From an uncultured Poribacteria bacterium (lineage in GTDB: Bacteria > Poribacteria > WGA-4E > WGA-3G): a stretch of DNA of 64,000 nucleotides. Positions 9,747 through 17,703 of the stretch are shown one piece after another; within the stretch, counting starts at the first letter, position 1, and every line of letters begins with the position of its first letter. The DNA lies in assembly GCA_958295855.1 (NCBI GenBank), contig OY282383.1, forward strand, positions 936,481 through 1,000,480, given 5' to 3'. Both the position numbers and the translations under genes were made by a program. The notes below the pieces were generated by a model. The model was not told the DNA's origin. It did not search any database and saw nothing but the letters and a program-made list of their open reading frames with translations.

Positions 9747-11015
9747 TTACTCGGTTGGCGTGCGATGTTCTGGGCGCGGAGTGGCATCGGTTCTAACGCC
9801 TTGTTCTTTGAGAATTGCAATAAATTCAGATTGTGAACGCGCGCCTTTTGTTGAGTTGCAAGCATTACAGAGCAGTTGTATGTTTTCTTTCTGATCTGTG
9901 CCACCTTTGGATATCGGGACAATGTGGTCGATGGTTATGTTGCGGAATGGAATGGAGTAGTTGCAGCCAACGCATTTACCTTCTTGTTGTCCGTAGATTT
10001 CGTGCTTGTAGGTGTGTGCTTTTGGCAGTTGCTTATGTGGGGGAACCTGCTCAACCCGGTCCGTTCGTACTGGCGGTTCGGTTTGAATGATAACGTCTGT
10101 GAATGGGCTGAATAGGTTTGATTCTTTATCAACAATTTCTTCGAGACGTAGTTTTGTGATGTCTTCTGCAGATGGCGATATGTCCATGCCTATCCATTGC
10201 CTGTTAAGTTGCTCGGCTGCGACACAAGCGGTTGCGCACCCACAGAACGGGTCGAGGACGATGTCGCCTTCGTTTGATGATGCTTTGATGATTCGCTCTA
10301 ACAAAGCGAGGGGCTTTTGCGTGGGCCAACCGGTGCGTTCTTTAGATTGGCTGATCAAAGCCTTAGTTTCGGGATCGTCATCCCAAACATCGCGCACATA
10401 TACATCTGCATAGTGTCTACCTTTTTCATCTATTTTTGTGTGGCGAAATGGTTTCTCATAAATAATTCTTTGCATCTGTGGGTGAAATGTAGGCTTCAGC
10501 CCGCCACCGTAGTGTAAGAGTGTATCATGTTTTTTAGGCCAGCTTGATTTGCTGACTCCTTGTGTTCGGTACCCCCAAATGACTTCACTCTGATAATTCT
10601 TTTTTTTAAAAACTGAATCCATCACTAACTTCAGATAATGGCTGGCTGTCGCATCGCAGTGTAGGTAGATGCTGCCTGTAGGTTTGAGGATACGCTTCAT
10701 TTCAAATAGGCGGACTGCCATTGCCATGAGGTATATCTTCATGGATTTGTCGTAGATGACTTCAGATGCCTGAATGACTTGATAGAGTTCTTGGTTTTCT
10801 TCGGCGATTTCACCGTGCCATTCGGCTTTGATGTCCTCATCTGTCCAGATGTCTTTGAACTCTGCACCTTCAGCAGGAGAACCGATAGGTGCTTTATATT
10901 TCTTTTTTGAGTTGAAAGGCGGATCCAGATAGATGAGATCGATGCAATCGCTGTTGATGCCACGTAGTATATCCAGGTTATCTGCTATGAAGAGTGTCCG
11001 GTTTTTGATATTCAT
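9747..11015 (-). CDS. Beta-class DNA methyltransferase-HNH fusion, copy 3
   Basis: MNIKNRTLF start at 11015; same flanks, third distinct TRD; intact IDHIVPISKGG. Confidence 0.9.
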   Translation of the reverse strand: MNIKNRTLFIADNLDILRGINSDCIDLIYLDPPFNSKKKYKAPIGSPAEGAEFKDIWTDEDIKAEWHGEIAEENQELYQVIQASEVIYDKSMKIYLMAMAVRLFEMKRILKPTGSIYLHCDATASHYLKLVMDSVFKKKNYQSEVIWGYRTQGVSKSSWPKKHDTLLHYGGGLKPTFHPQMQRIIYEKPFRHTKIDEKGRHYADVYVRDVWDDDPETKALISQSKERTGWPTQKPLALLERIIKASSNEGDIVLDPFCGCATACVAAEQLNRQWIGMDISPSAEDITKLRLEEIVDKESNLFSPFTDVIIQTEPPVRTDRVEQVPPHKQLPKAHTYKHEIYGQQEGKCVGCNYSIPFRNITIDHIVPISKGGTDQKENIQLLCNACNSTKGARSQSEFIAILKEQGVRTDATPRPEHRTPTE

Positions 11016-11293
11016 TAATGAGAGCTCTGCTGTTGTGTTTACCGGTCCCCGCTCACACAAGAAGTCCTGCCAGGTTGTGTCATCTCTCGGCACATAGTTC
11101 CCTTCAAAAAAGGGCAGAATGTAGCCCCGAAGGGACGAGGTGCCTTCAACCATCTGCCACGTCAAATTTCCGGAGGCTACCGTATTGTTTTTCTTCCCTA
11201 GAACACGGGCGGACACGGAGAGGCACCCCTACAATTCAAATTAATTTCGTATGAGACGTTGCGCTTGGAAAACTCGCCTAGGGGTGTGCCTGC

Positions 11294-12052
11294 TTACCTT
11301 GCTAACTGTTCCCACAACGCCCGATAAAAATTCATCACACGCACCGGGTCGGTGCTTCCAGCGATTTCTGCCAGACAGTAGCCCGAATACCCAGATTCTC
11401 TCAACGACGTAAACAGTTCGCGCCACGGGTACTCCCGCCGATGCAGTTCTGTGATATGCACCAAGCCGATTCTGCCCTTGACGAGGTTGAAGTTCTGCTG
11501 AATAGAGCCGTTTTCCACTTCGCCGAAGTTAGAATTCCAGCACACATACACGTTCTCGTGCTCGGCGACATCGATAATCGTGCGAATATGTCGGAGTTCA
11601 GAGGTGCCACCGCCGTGCACTTCCAGGCGAATTTGCACGCCGAGGTTTGCTGCGAATTCGCCGCACTCGCGCAACGCCAGCCCAATCTGCTCCAACGTCT
11701 TTTCCACAGGGACCTCTTCGGGGAGCCCATTCGGACGCACCTTTACGCCCGGTGCACCCACATCCGCTGCCAACTGAGAATACACCTTCGTGCCTTCTAT
11801 GTTCTGACGAACCACTGTCTCATCCATCGAATGATAATCAAACGCAGAGCCTAAACCTGCAATGTCGATAGGCGAATCCGCAAACTGTTGTTTCACCGCA
11901 GCACGTTCGCTTGCGGATAGCGCTACTTCAACGCCATGCGCGTGTGTTGTCCGCAACTCCACGCCCGAAAATCCCGTTTCCACACACCGTTCAATGATAG
12001 TGGGAACATCCCAATCTTTCGCCATGTTATACGTAACCAAACCAAGTTTCAT
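11294..12052 (-). CDS. Sugar phosphate isomerase/epimerase (xylose isomerase-like TIM barrel)
   Basis: MKLGLVTYNMAKDWDVPTIIERCVETGFSGVELRTTHAHGVE...RLEVHGGGTSELRHIRTIIDVAEHENVYVCWNSNFGE. Confidence 0.85.
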   Translation of the reverse strand: MKLGLVTYNMAKDWDVPTIIERCVETGFSGVELRTTHAHGVEVALSASERAAVKQQFADSPIDIAGLGSAFDYHSMDETVVRQNIEGTKVYSQLAADVGAPGVKVRPNGLPEEVPVEKTLEQIGLALRECGEFAANLGVQIRLEVHGGGTSELRHIRTIIDVAEHENVYVCWNSNFGEVENGSIQQNFNLVKGRIGLVHITELHRREYPWRELFTSLRESGYSGYCLAEIAGSTDPVRVMNFYRALWEQLAR

Positions 12053-12104
12053 AAATTTTCCTTTCCCCTTAAGAGATAGGCGTGCTTTGTAAGCGCGCCC
12101 TTGA

Positions 12105-12707
12105 TTATGTGAAGAGTTGCGAGACAGGGCAGGAAAACCCCTGCACCACATCTTCACCGGTGAGTGTGTCGTTGCGTGTGAGCAACTTGATGTCAGTTTT
12201 GCGGCGTATTTCGCCCAAATGCGACGTGCATTCCGAACGATATACCGTCACCGTTTTCATGACAGATTCAATTATCCATACCATCTGCGTTCCTGCATCA
12301 AGATAGGCTTGCGCTTTCTCTAAAACGTTCCACACCGCATCGGTTGGGGAAATAACCTCAACAGCGAGGTCTGGCGGAATGGGGAACGCCTTGCTCAGGT
12401 CATCGGGCAGGCGTGCTGTTGAAAGAAAGGCAACATCTGGTTTCAGCACACGTTCCCCGACTTGAAAACCGGTGTCCGGGGTGACGACTTCGCCCAGTTG
12501 ATTCTCATGCACGTACATGCCCAAGCGCAAAAAGACTCTCGCGCCAATCAAACCGTGTTCTGCTGAGGCAGCTGGCATCAGGATTAATTCTCCTTTAACG
12601 TATTCATATCCCTCTAAATCGCTCTCAAGAAATTCTTCCAACGTCATCGTGCCGTGTTCAGGCGGAAGCATTTCTTGGAAGTGTTCGCTGCCTTGTTGTG
12701 AGTTCAT
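12105..12707 (-). CDS. Uma2 family endonuclease (DUF820), copy 1
   Basis: MTLEEFLESDLEGYEYVKGELILMPAAS...VLKPDVAFLS...PPDLAVEVISPTDA. Confidence 0.85.
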   Translation of the reverse strand: MNSQQGSEHFQEMLPPEHGTMTLEEFLESDLEGYEYVKGELILMPAASAEHGLIGARVFLRLGMYVHENQLGEVVTPDTGFQVGERVLKPDVAFLSTARLPDDLSKAFPIPPDLAVEVISPTDAVWNVLEKAQAYLDAGTQMVWIIESVMKTVTVYRSECTSHLGEIRRKTDIKLLTRNDTLTGEDVVQGFSCPVSQLFT

Positions 12708-12724
12708 TTTTCCTCCCCTACAAT

Positions 12725-12850
12725 TTGCGTCAGAAACCTCCGACGAGAGCTATAGTGCATTGTCAGACCTATCCTGCCAATGGTATCTGCCCCTGCTTTG
12801 CAGGGGTGAAATACCAATGCTGATTTCTCCGCAAGGAATAACGAAAAAAC
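12725..12850 (+). repeat. Dispersed repeat R1 with nested 36-bp hairpin
   Basis: tgcgtcagaaacctccgacgagagc...TGGTATctgCCCCTGCtttGCAGGGGtgaaATACCA...ctccgcaaggaataacgaaaaa. Confidence 0.9.
12781..12816. repeat. 36-bp nested hairpin element (TGGTAT...ATACCA)
   Basis: Outer stem TGGTAT/ATACCA, inner stem CCCCTGC/GCAGGGG. Confidence 0.92.
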
Positions 12851-12855
12851 GTTAT

Positions 12856-13425
12856 CTATTCAAAAAGTTGTGCCACTTGACACGAAAACCCCTCGACAAC
12901 ATCCTCACCAGTGAGCGTATCTTCGCATGTTAGGAACTTGATGTCTGTCTGAGAGCGATACACCGTCACCGTCTTTGCCACAGGTTCAATAACCCAGACT
13001 AACCGCGTCCCCGCGTCCAGATAGGCGAACGCCTTTTCAGTAACGTTATACTGGACATCTGTCGGTGAGACTACCTCAACCGCGAGATCCGGAGGAACTG
13101 GGGATGCCTGGCGTCTGTTTTCCGGCAGCCGTGCTGTCGAGACAAACGCTACATCCGGTTTCACCAAACGCTCACCCAACTTAAATGTTGTTTCCGCAGT
13201 ATACACGCGCCCTAGTTGATGCTGATAAACATGCGAATCCAAATATCGAATGACGTTGGTGCTTATTTCACCATGTTCCATTGATGGGGGTGACATGGGG
13301 ACTAATTCTCCTTCTACGTATTCATACCCCTCTAAATCGTTCTGAAGGAATTCCTCTAGCGTCATCGCAACGGGTTCAGGCGGAAGCATTTCTTGCGGAT
13401 GTTCTCTGCCTTGTTGTGAGTTCAT
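12856..13425 (-). CDS. Uma2 family endonuclease, copy 2
   Basis: Start MNSQQGREHPQEMLPPEP, paralogous to copy 1. Confidence 0.85.
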   Translation of the reverse strand: MNSQQGREHPQEMLPPEPVAMTLEEFLQNDLEGYEYVEGELVPMSPPSMEHGEISTNVIRYLDSHVYQHQLGRVYTAETTFKLGERLVKPDVAFVSTARLPENRRQASPVPPDLAVEVVSPTDVQYNVTEKAFAYLDAGTRLVWVIEPVAKTVTVYRSQTDIKFLTCEDTLTGEDVVEGFSCQVAQLFE

Positions 13426-13444
13426 TTTTCCCTCCCCTACAATT

Positions 13445-13530
13445 TGCGTCACAAACCTCTGACGAGAGCTACAGTGCATTGTTAGATCTAGCTTGCATTC
13501 TCAATTCTCCGCAAGGAATGACGAAAAATC
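13445..13530 (+). repeat. Dispersed repeat R1 without hairpin
   Basis: ttgcgtcacaaacctctgacgagagctacagtgcattgttagatctagcttgcattctcaattctccgcaaggaatgacgaaaaa. Confidence 0.9.
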
Positions 13531-13577
13531 GCTTTCAACGTGGTTTAGTCACGCATTTTCAATGCGTGGTTAAAATT

Positions 13578-14087
13578 CTATTCAAACAGTTGTGCCACTT
13601 GACACGAAAACCCCTCGACAACATCCTCACCGTTCAGCGTGTTCCCGCCCTTGAGTAGTTTGTAGTCTGTGTTGGGGCGATACACTGCCACAGTTTGCAA
13701 TACTGTATCAATCACCCAAACCATCTGCGTTCCTGCATCAAGGTAGGCTTGAACCTTCTCCGAAACGTCCCACTGTGTGTCCGTCGGAGAAATTACTTCA
13801 ACGGCGAGATCCGGCGGTATCGGAAAGCCCTTAGTTTCGTCTTCAGGTACCCGTGCGGTTGAAGCAAACGCTACATCCGGTTTCACCAAACGCTCACCCA
13901 CCCGGAATGTCGTTTCCGCCGTAAACACCTCCCCCAGTTGATTCCGATGGACGTGCGCATCCAAGTACCGAATGACTCTAACACTAATCTTACCGTGGAC
14001 TATTGACGCAGCTGACATCGGCACTAATTCTCCTTCTACGTATTCATACCCCTCTAAATCGTTCTCAAGGAATTCCTCTAGCGTCAT
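13578..14087 (-). CDS. Uma2 family endonuclease, copy 3
   Basis: MTLEEFLENDLEGYEYVEGELVPMSAAS...; the ORF-track N-terminal extension is translated repeat sequence (hairpin plus gcgacgtgcattc motif). Confidence 0.8.
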   Translation of the reverse strand: MTLEEFLENDLEGYEYVEGELVPMSAASIVHGKISVRVIRYLDAHVHRNQLGEVFTAETTFRVGERLVKPDVAFASTARVPEDETKGFPIPPDLAVEVISPTDTQWDVSEKVQAYLDAGTQMVWVIDTVLQTVAVYRPNTDYKLLKGGNTLNGEDVVEGFSCQVAQLFE

Positions 14088-14319
14088 ATCGGTTGCTATC
14101 GGCACGAGGGATACCTCCGTTTGCTCATAACCATTTTTTTGCGGCGTAATGGTATCAGCCCCTGCTTTGCAGGGGTAATATACCACTGCGCCCAAACGCG
14201 ACGTGCATTCGGAATGCGCATCAGATTCCTCCTTTCTCAGCACTATCTATTTTGAATTGCTTTATACCGCACTTTTTGCTATAATTTCCCTTAACCCTAA
14301 AACAAAGGAGAACACTACC

Positions 14320-15147
14320 ATGGATTATGCACTTGAAGACGAATTTGGCGATATCATTGGCAAAGCACGACGCGGACAAGATTTGTTCCAAAGCCAAATC
14401 GCCGCGGCCGCTGGAATAACAACGGCGCAACTCGCTCGTATGGAACAGTATACCTTAAAACCGACAGAAGCGCAAGTCTATAAACTCGCAGAAGCACTTA
14501 ATTTAGACGGCACCAAACTGCTTGACATCGCAATGGAACAGTGGGCACCTAAGCCTATGCAACATCCTGAGAACGCGAACCTTGATGTCATCACGATTAG
14601 CGCGCCCGTCGGCGGATGGCCCGTCAATGCTTATCTCTTAATTTGTAAAGCTACCGATGATGCCGCTATTATTGATACGGCTGCGCATCCTGAGCGCATT
14701 CTGGAACAGCTAGATGTCCACAAAGTCAACCCGACCGCGATTCTTTTGACGCACGCCCACAGCGACCACGCGGATGGGTTACCGCAGCTCCAATCTGCTA
14801 CCGGATGCAGAACTTACATCCATAAGAACGAACCGAAACCGCAGAGTGCCACACAATTACGTGAACTTGTCCAGGCGGATGTCGTCGCTGTTGGTGAACT
14901 CATGGTTACCGTGGTAGATACCCCCGGGCACACCCCCGGCGGCTGTAGCTTCCTTACACAGACAGCCGCATTCGTCGGAGATGCCATCTTTGCAGGCTCC
15001 GTCGGCGGCCCCAACATCTCCTATCAAGCTGAAATTGATAGCGTCCGCGAGAATCTGCTGTCGCTCCCTGATGAGGTGAGGCTCTTTCCCGGACACGGGC
15101 CCGCTACAACCGTCGGTGAAGAGAAGCGGCACAACCCATTTTTCTAA
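14320..15147 (+). CDS. XRE-type HTH domain fused to metallo-beta-lactamase fold hydrolase
   Basis: N-term GKARRGQDLFQSQIAAAAGITTAQLARMEQYTLKPTEAQVYKLAEAL; C-term LLTHAHSDHADGLPQL, DTPGHTPGGCSF, FPGHGPATTVGEEKRHNPF; AAAGGAG RBS. Confidence 0.88.
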   Translation: MDYALEDEFGDIIGKARRGQDLFQSQIAAAAGITTAQLARMEQYTLKPTEAQVYKLAEALNLDGTKLLDIAMEQWAPKPMQHPENANLDVITISAPVGGWPVNAYLLICKATDDAAIIDTAAHPERILEQLDVHKVNPTAILLTHAHSDHADGLPQLQSATGCRTYIHKNEPKPQSATQLRELVQADVVAVGELMVTVVDTPGHTPGGCSFLTQTAAFVGDAIFAGSVGGPNISYQAEIDSVRENLLSLPDEVRLFPGHGPATTVGEEKRHNPFF

Positions 15148-15249
15148 TCACGTATGCTGTAAATGTCAATAGTCATTGCGTCTCGTTTTTGCGGCGTAAT
15201 GGTATCGGTTTCCCCTGCTTTGCAGGGGTAATATACCACTGCGCCCAAG

Positions 15250-16353
15250 TTGGGAGCGGGAACCGGCCTTGTGCCTGCCCAGCGAACAACTTTTTTATTT
15301 CTTACATTCGCTTGGCGGACTTATAAAAAATTGATCTCCTACTTAGTCCAACGCTTTCTCTCCATCGGTTTATCTCTTTTGGGGGTTTCACTCCTCGTCT
15401 TCTTCATGGTGCATCTCATTCCAGGCGATGCCGCCCTTGCCATTTTGGGCGAACGCGCCACTGAAGAAGCCCTCGTCGAACTCCGAAAGGATATGGGACT
15501 AGATAAACCGCTGTATTACCAATACGCGAAATTCCTTTGGGATATCGTACAGCTTGACTTCGGACGCTCCTTTAAAACAAAGCAACCTGTTATTGACGAA
15601 ATCAAACGCTATTTTCCCGCAACCGTTGAATTAACCTTCGCCGCTATGACATTTTCGATTCTGTTCGGCATAGCGGCTGGCATTATCGCCGCCGTCTACC
15701 GTGGCAGGTTTTGGGACTATGTCTCCATGTCGACATCCCTCGCCGGTATCTCCATGCCCATCTTCTGGTTAGGCTTGATGCTCATTCTGCTCTTTTCGTA
15801 TTTCGTGCCTATACTCCCAAGTACGGGACGCTTGGATGTTGTCTTGGATTTAGATGTTCCGTCGCGCACCGGCTTCTACCTGATTGATACGCTGCTGGCA
15901 GGCAATTTCGCCGCCTTTCGGAACGCCATCGCGCACCTCATCCTCCCCGCAATTACGTTAGGCACTATCCCGTTAGCGATTATTGCACGGATGACCCGGT
16001 CCAGCCTGCTCGAAGTGCTAAATCAACCCTACATTACTACCGCGTACGCAAAAGGCTTATCGCAGTGGACAGTTATCAGCAAGCATGCAATGAAAAATAG
16101 CATGGTGCCCATCTTGACTATTATTGGCCTTGAGGTTGGTTATCTGATGGGGGGTGCTATCCTCACTGAACATATCTTTTCTTGGCCCGGGCTCGGCTCA
16201 TGGTTGCGCGCCTCCGTTGAAGCGCGCGATGTCCGTGCTGTCCAAGGCGGTGTGCTTTTCGTGGCAACCGTGTTTATGCTTGTCAACCTCACCGTTGACC
16301 TGTTGTATGCTTACTTTGACCCGCGCATCCGAGTCGGAGACGAAAGCAAATGA
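15250..16353 (+). CDS. ABC transporter permease, DppB-like (N-terminal start uncertain)
   Basis: LVQRFLSIGLSLLGVSLLVFFMVHLIPGDAA...; the first residues overlap repeat sequence. Confidence 0.88.
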   Translation: MGAGTGLVPAQRTTFLFLTFAWRTYKKLISYLVQRFLSIGLSLLGVSLLVFFMVHLIPGDAALAILGERATEEALVELRKDMGLDKPLYYQYAKFLWDIVQLDFGRSFKTKQPVIDEIKRYFPATVELTFAAMTFSILFGIAAGIIAAVYRGRFWDYVSMSTSLAGISMPIFWLGLMLILLFSYFVPILPSTGRLDVVLDLDVPSRTGFYLIDTLLAGNFAAFRNAIAHLILPAITLGTIPLAIIARMTRSSLLEVLNQPYITTAYAKGLSQWTVISKHAMKNSMVPILTIIGLEVGYLMGGAILTEHIFSWPGLGSWLRASVEARDVRAVQGGVLFVATVFMLVNLTVDLLYAYFDPRIRVGDESK

Positions 16354-17204
16354 ACACCCCAATAACAGTTACCAGTCAGCACCACGCCTATCGGAAACTT
16401 CTACGGCACCGCTCCGCTACTATTGGCGCGTCCATTGTCCTATTTTTCATCATCGTTGCCATTTTCGCACCGGTTATCGCAACACACGACCCGAGGCAAG
16501 CGAACGTCGTTGAACGCCTCCAGGGCGGATCCGCCGAGCATTACCTTGGCACCGATGGCGTTGGACGGGACATCTTCAGCCGCATTGTCTACGGCACCCG
16601 CATCTCCCTGAAGGTAGGGCTCATCGCGATGACATTTTCCATCGGGTTTGGCACGCTCTTCGGCGCAATCGCCGGCTATTATGGCGGTCGGGCTGACAAT
16701 CTGATTATGCGTGTGATGGATATGATGCTCGCGATGCCGAGCATCCTCCTCGCCATGGTGATTGTCACCATTTTAGGGCAAAGCCTCACCAATGCGATTA
16801 TTGCTGTTTCCATCGTCTATATTCCACAATACGCCCGAATCTTGCGCGCCTCGGTGCTCAGAGTCCGCGAATTAGACTATGTTATCGCCGCGAAGGTGAT
16901 TGGTGCGAGTGACAGGCGGATTCTTGTCACCACTGTCCTTCCGAATTGCCTTGCACCGTTGATTGTGCAAGCCACTTTAGGCATCGGTGCCGCTATTTTA
17001 GATGCTGCAGGATTGAGTTTCATCGGACTCGGTGCAGAGGTTGGCGAACCAGAGTGGGGGGCGATGCTCAATGAAAATCTAAAGTTCATTCGCCGGAAGC
17101 CTTTAGCTGTCACCGCCCCCGGCATTGCTATCTTCCTCATTGTCTTGGGCTTTAATCTCCTTGGAGATGCCCTCCGAGACGCACTAGACCCGCAAATAGA
17201 TTGA
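16350..17204 (+). CDS. ABC transporter permease, DppC-like
   Basis: LGTDGVGRDIFSRIVYGTRISLKVG; RASVLRVRELDYVIAAKVIGASD; 4-nt overlap with upstream permease. Confidence 0.9.
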   Translation: MNTPITVTSQHHAYRKLLRHRSATIGASIVLFFIIVAIFAPVIATHDPRQANVVERLQGGSAEHYLGTDGVGRDIFSRIVYGTRISLKVGLIAMTFSIGFGTLFGAIAGYYGGRADNLIMRVMDMMLAMPSILLAMVIVTILGQSLTNAIIAVSIVYIPQYARILRASVLRVRELDYVIAAKVIGASDRRILVTTVLPNCLAPLIVQATLGIGAAILDAAGLSFIGLGAEVGEPEWGAMLNENLKFIRRKPLAVTAPGIAIFLIVLGFNLLGDALRDALDPQID

Positions 17205-17451
17205 GTTTTCGTCAATTCAGTTTCCGCTCCGATTTTTCCCAATGGTATACACCCCCGCTTTTGCGGCTAATAGGTATGAACCCCTGCAAAGCAGGGGCTA
17301 ATACCCTCTGCGCCCAGATGCGACGTGCATCGCGGGGGTAGTAACCTTTGTGTCAAAATCGGGGGTTTTTACAAGTTGTAGAGTGCTTCCTCCTAATTGA
17401 GGTTGCATCCCAACACCCCCACTCCTAAGCCCCAGCGGGGCGAAAGGTGTA

Positions 17452-17536
17452 GCATCAGAAACCTCCGACGAGAGCTACAGTGCAACGTCAGAACTATCCT
17501 GCATTCTCAATTCTCCGCAAGGAATAACGAAAAATC
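17452..17536 (+). repeat. Dispersed repeat R1
   Basis: catcagaaacctccgacgagagctacagtgcaacgtcag...ccgcaaggaataacgaaaaa. Confidence 0.9.
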
Positions 17537-17703
17537 TGAAAAAACTTTGCAAATTTTTCTAATTCATTATATACTCTTTTTTGTCCCGTTTTTTACAACC
17601 AAGTTGTGCGCGAAAAGCAAACAACTTTTTTATTTCTTACATTAAAAATTGTCCAAACTTTCGTAAACGACACATTCGCAATAAAACAGAAAAGGATAAA
17701 ACA

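Noticed and set aside
11016-11216. N-terminal extension of MTase-HNH copy 3 (MSARVLGKKNNTVASG...)
   Set aside because: Absent from the other copies; probably a fragment of an adjacent decayed gene read in frame.
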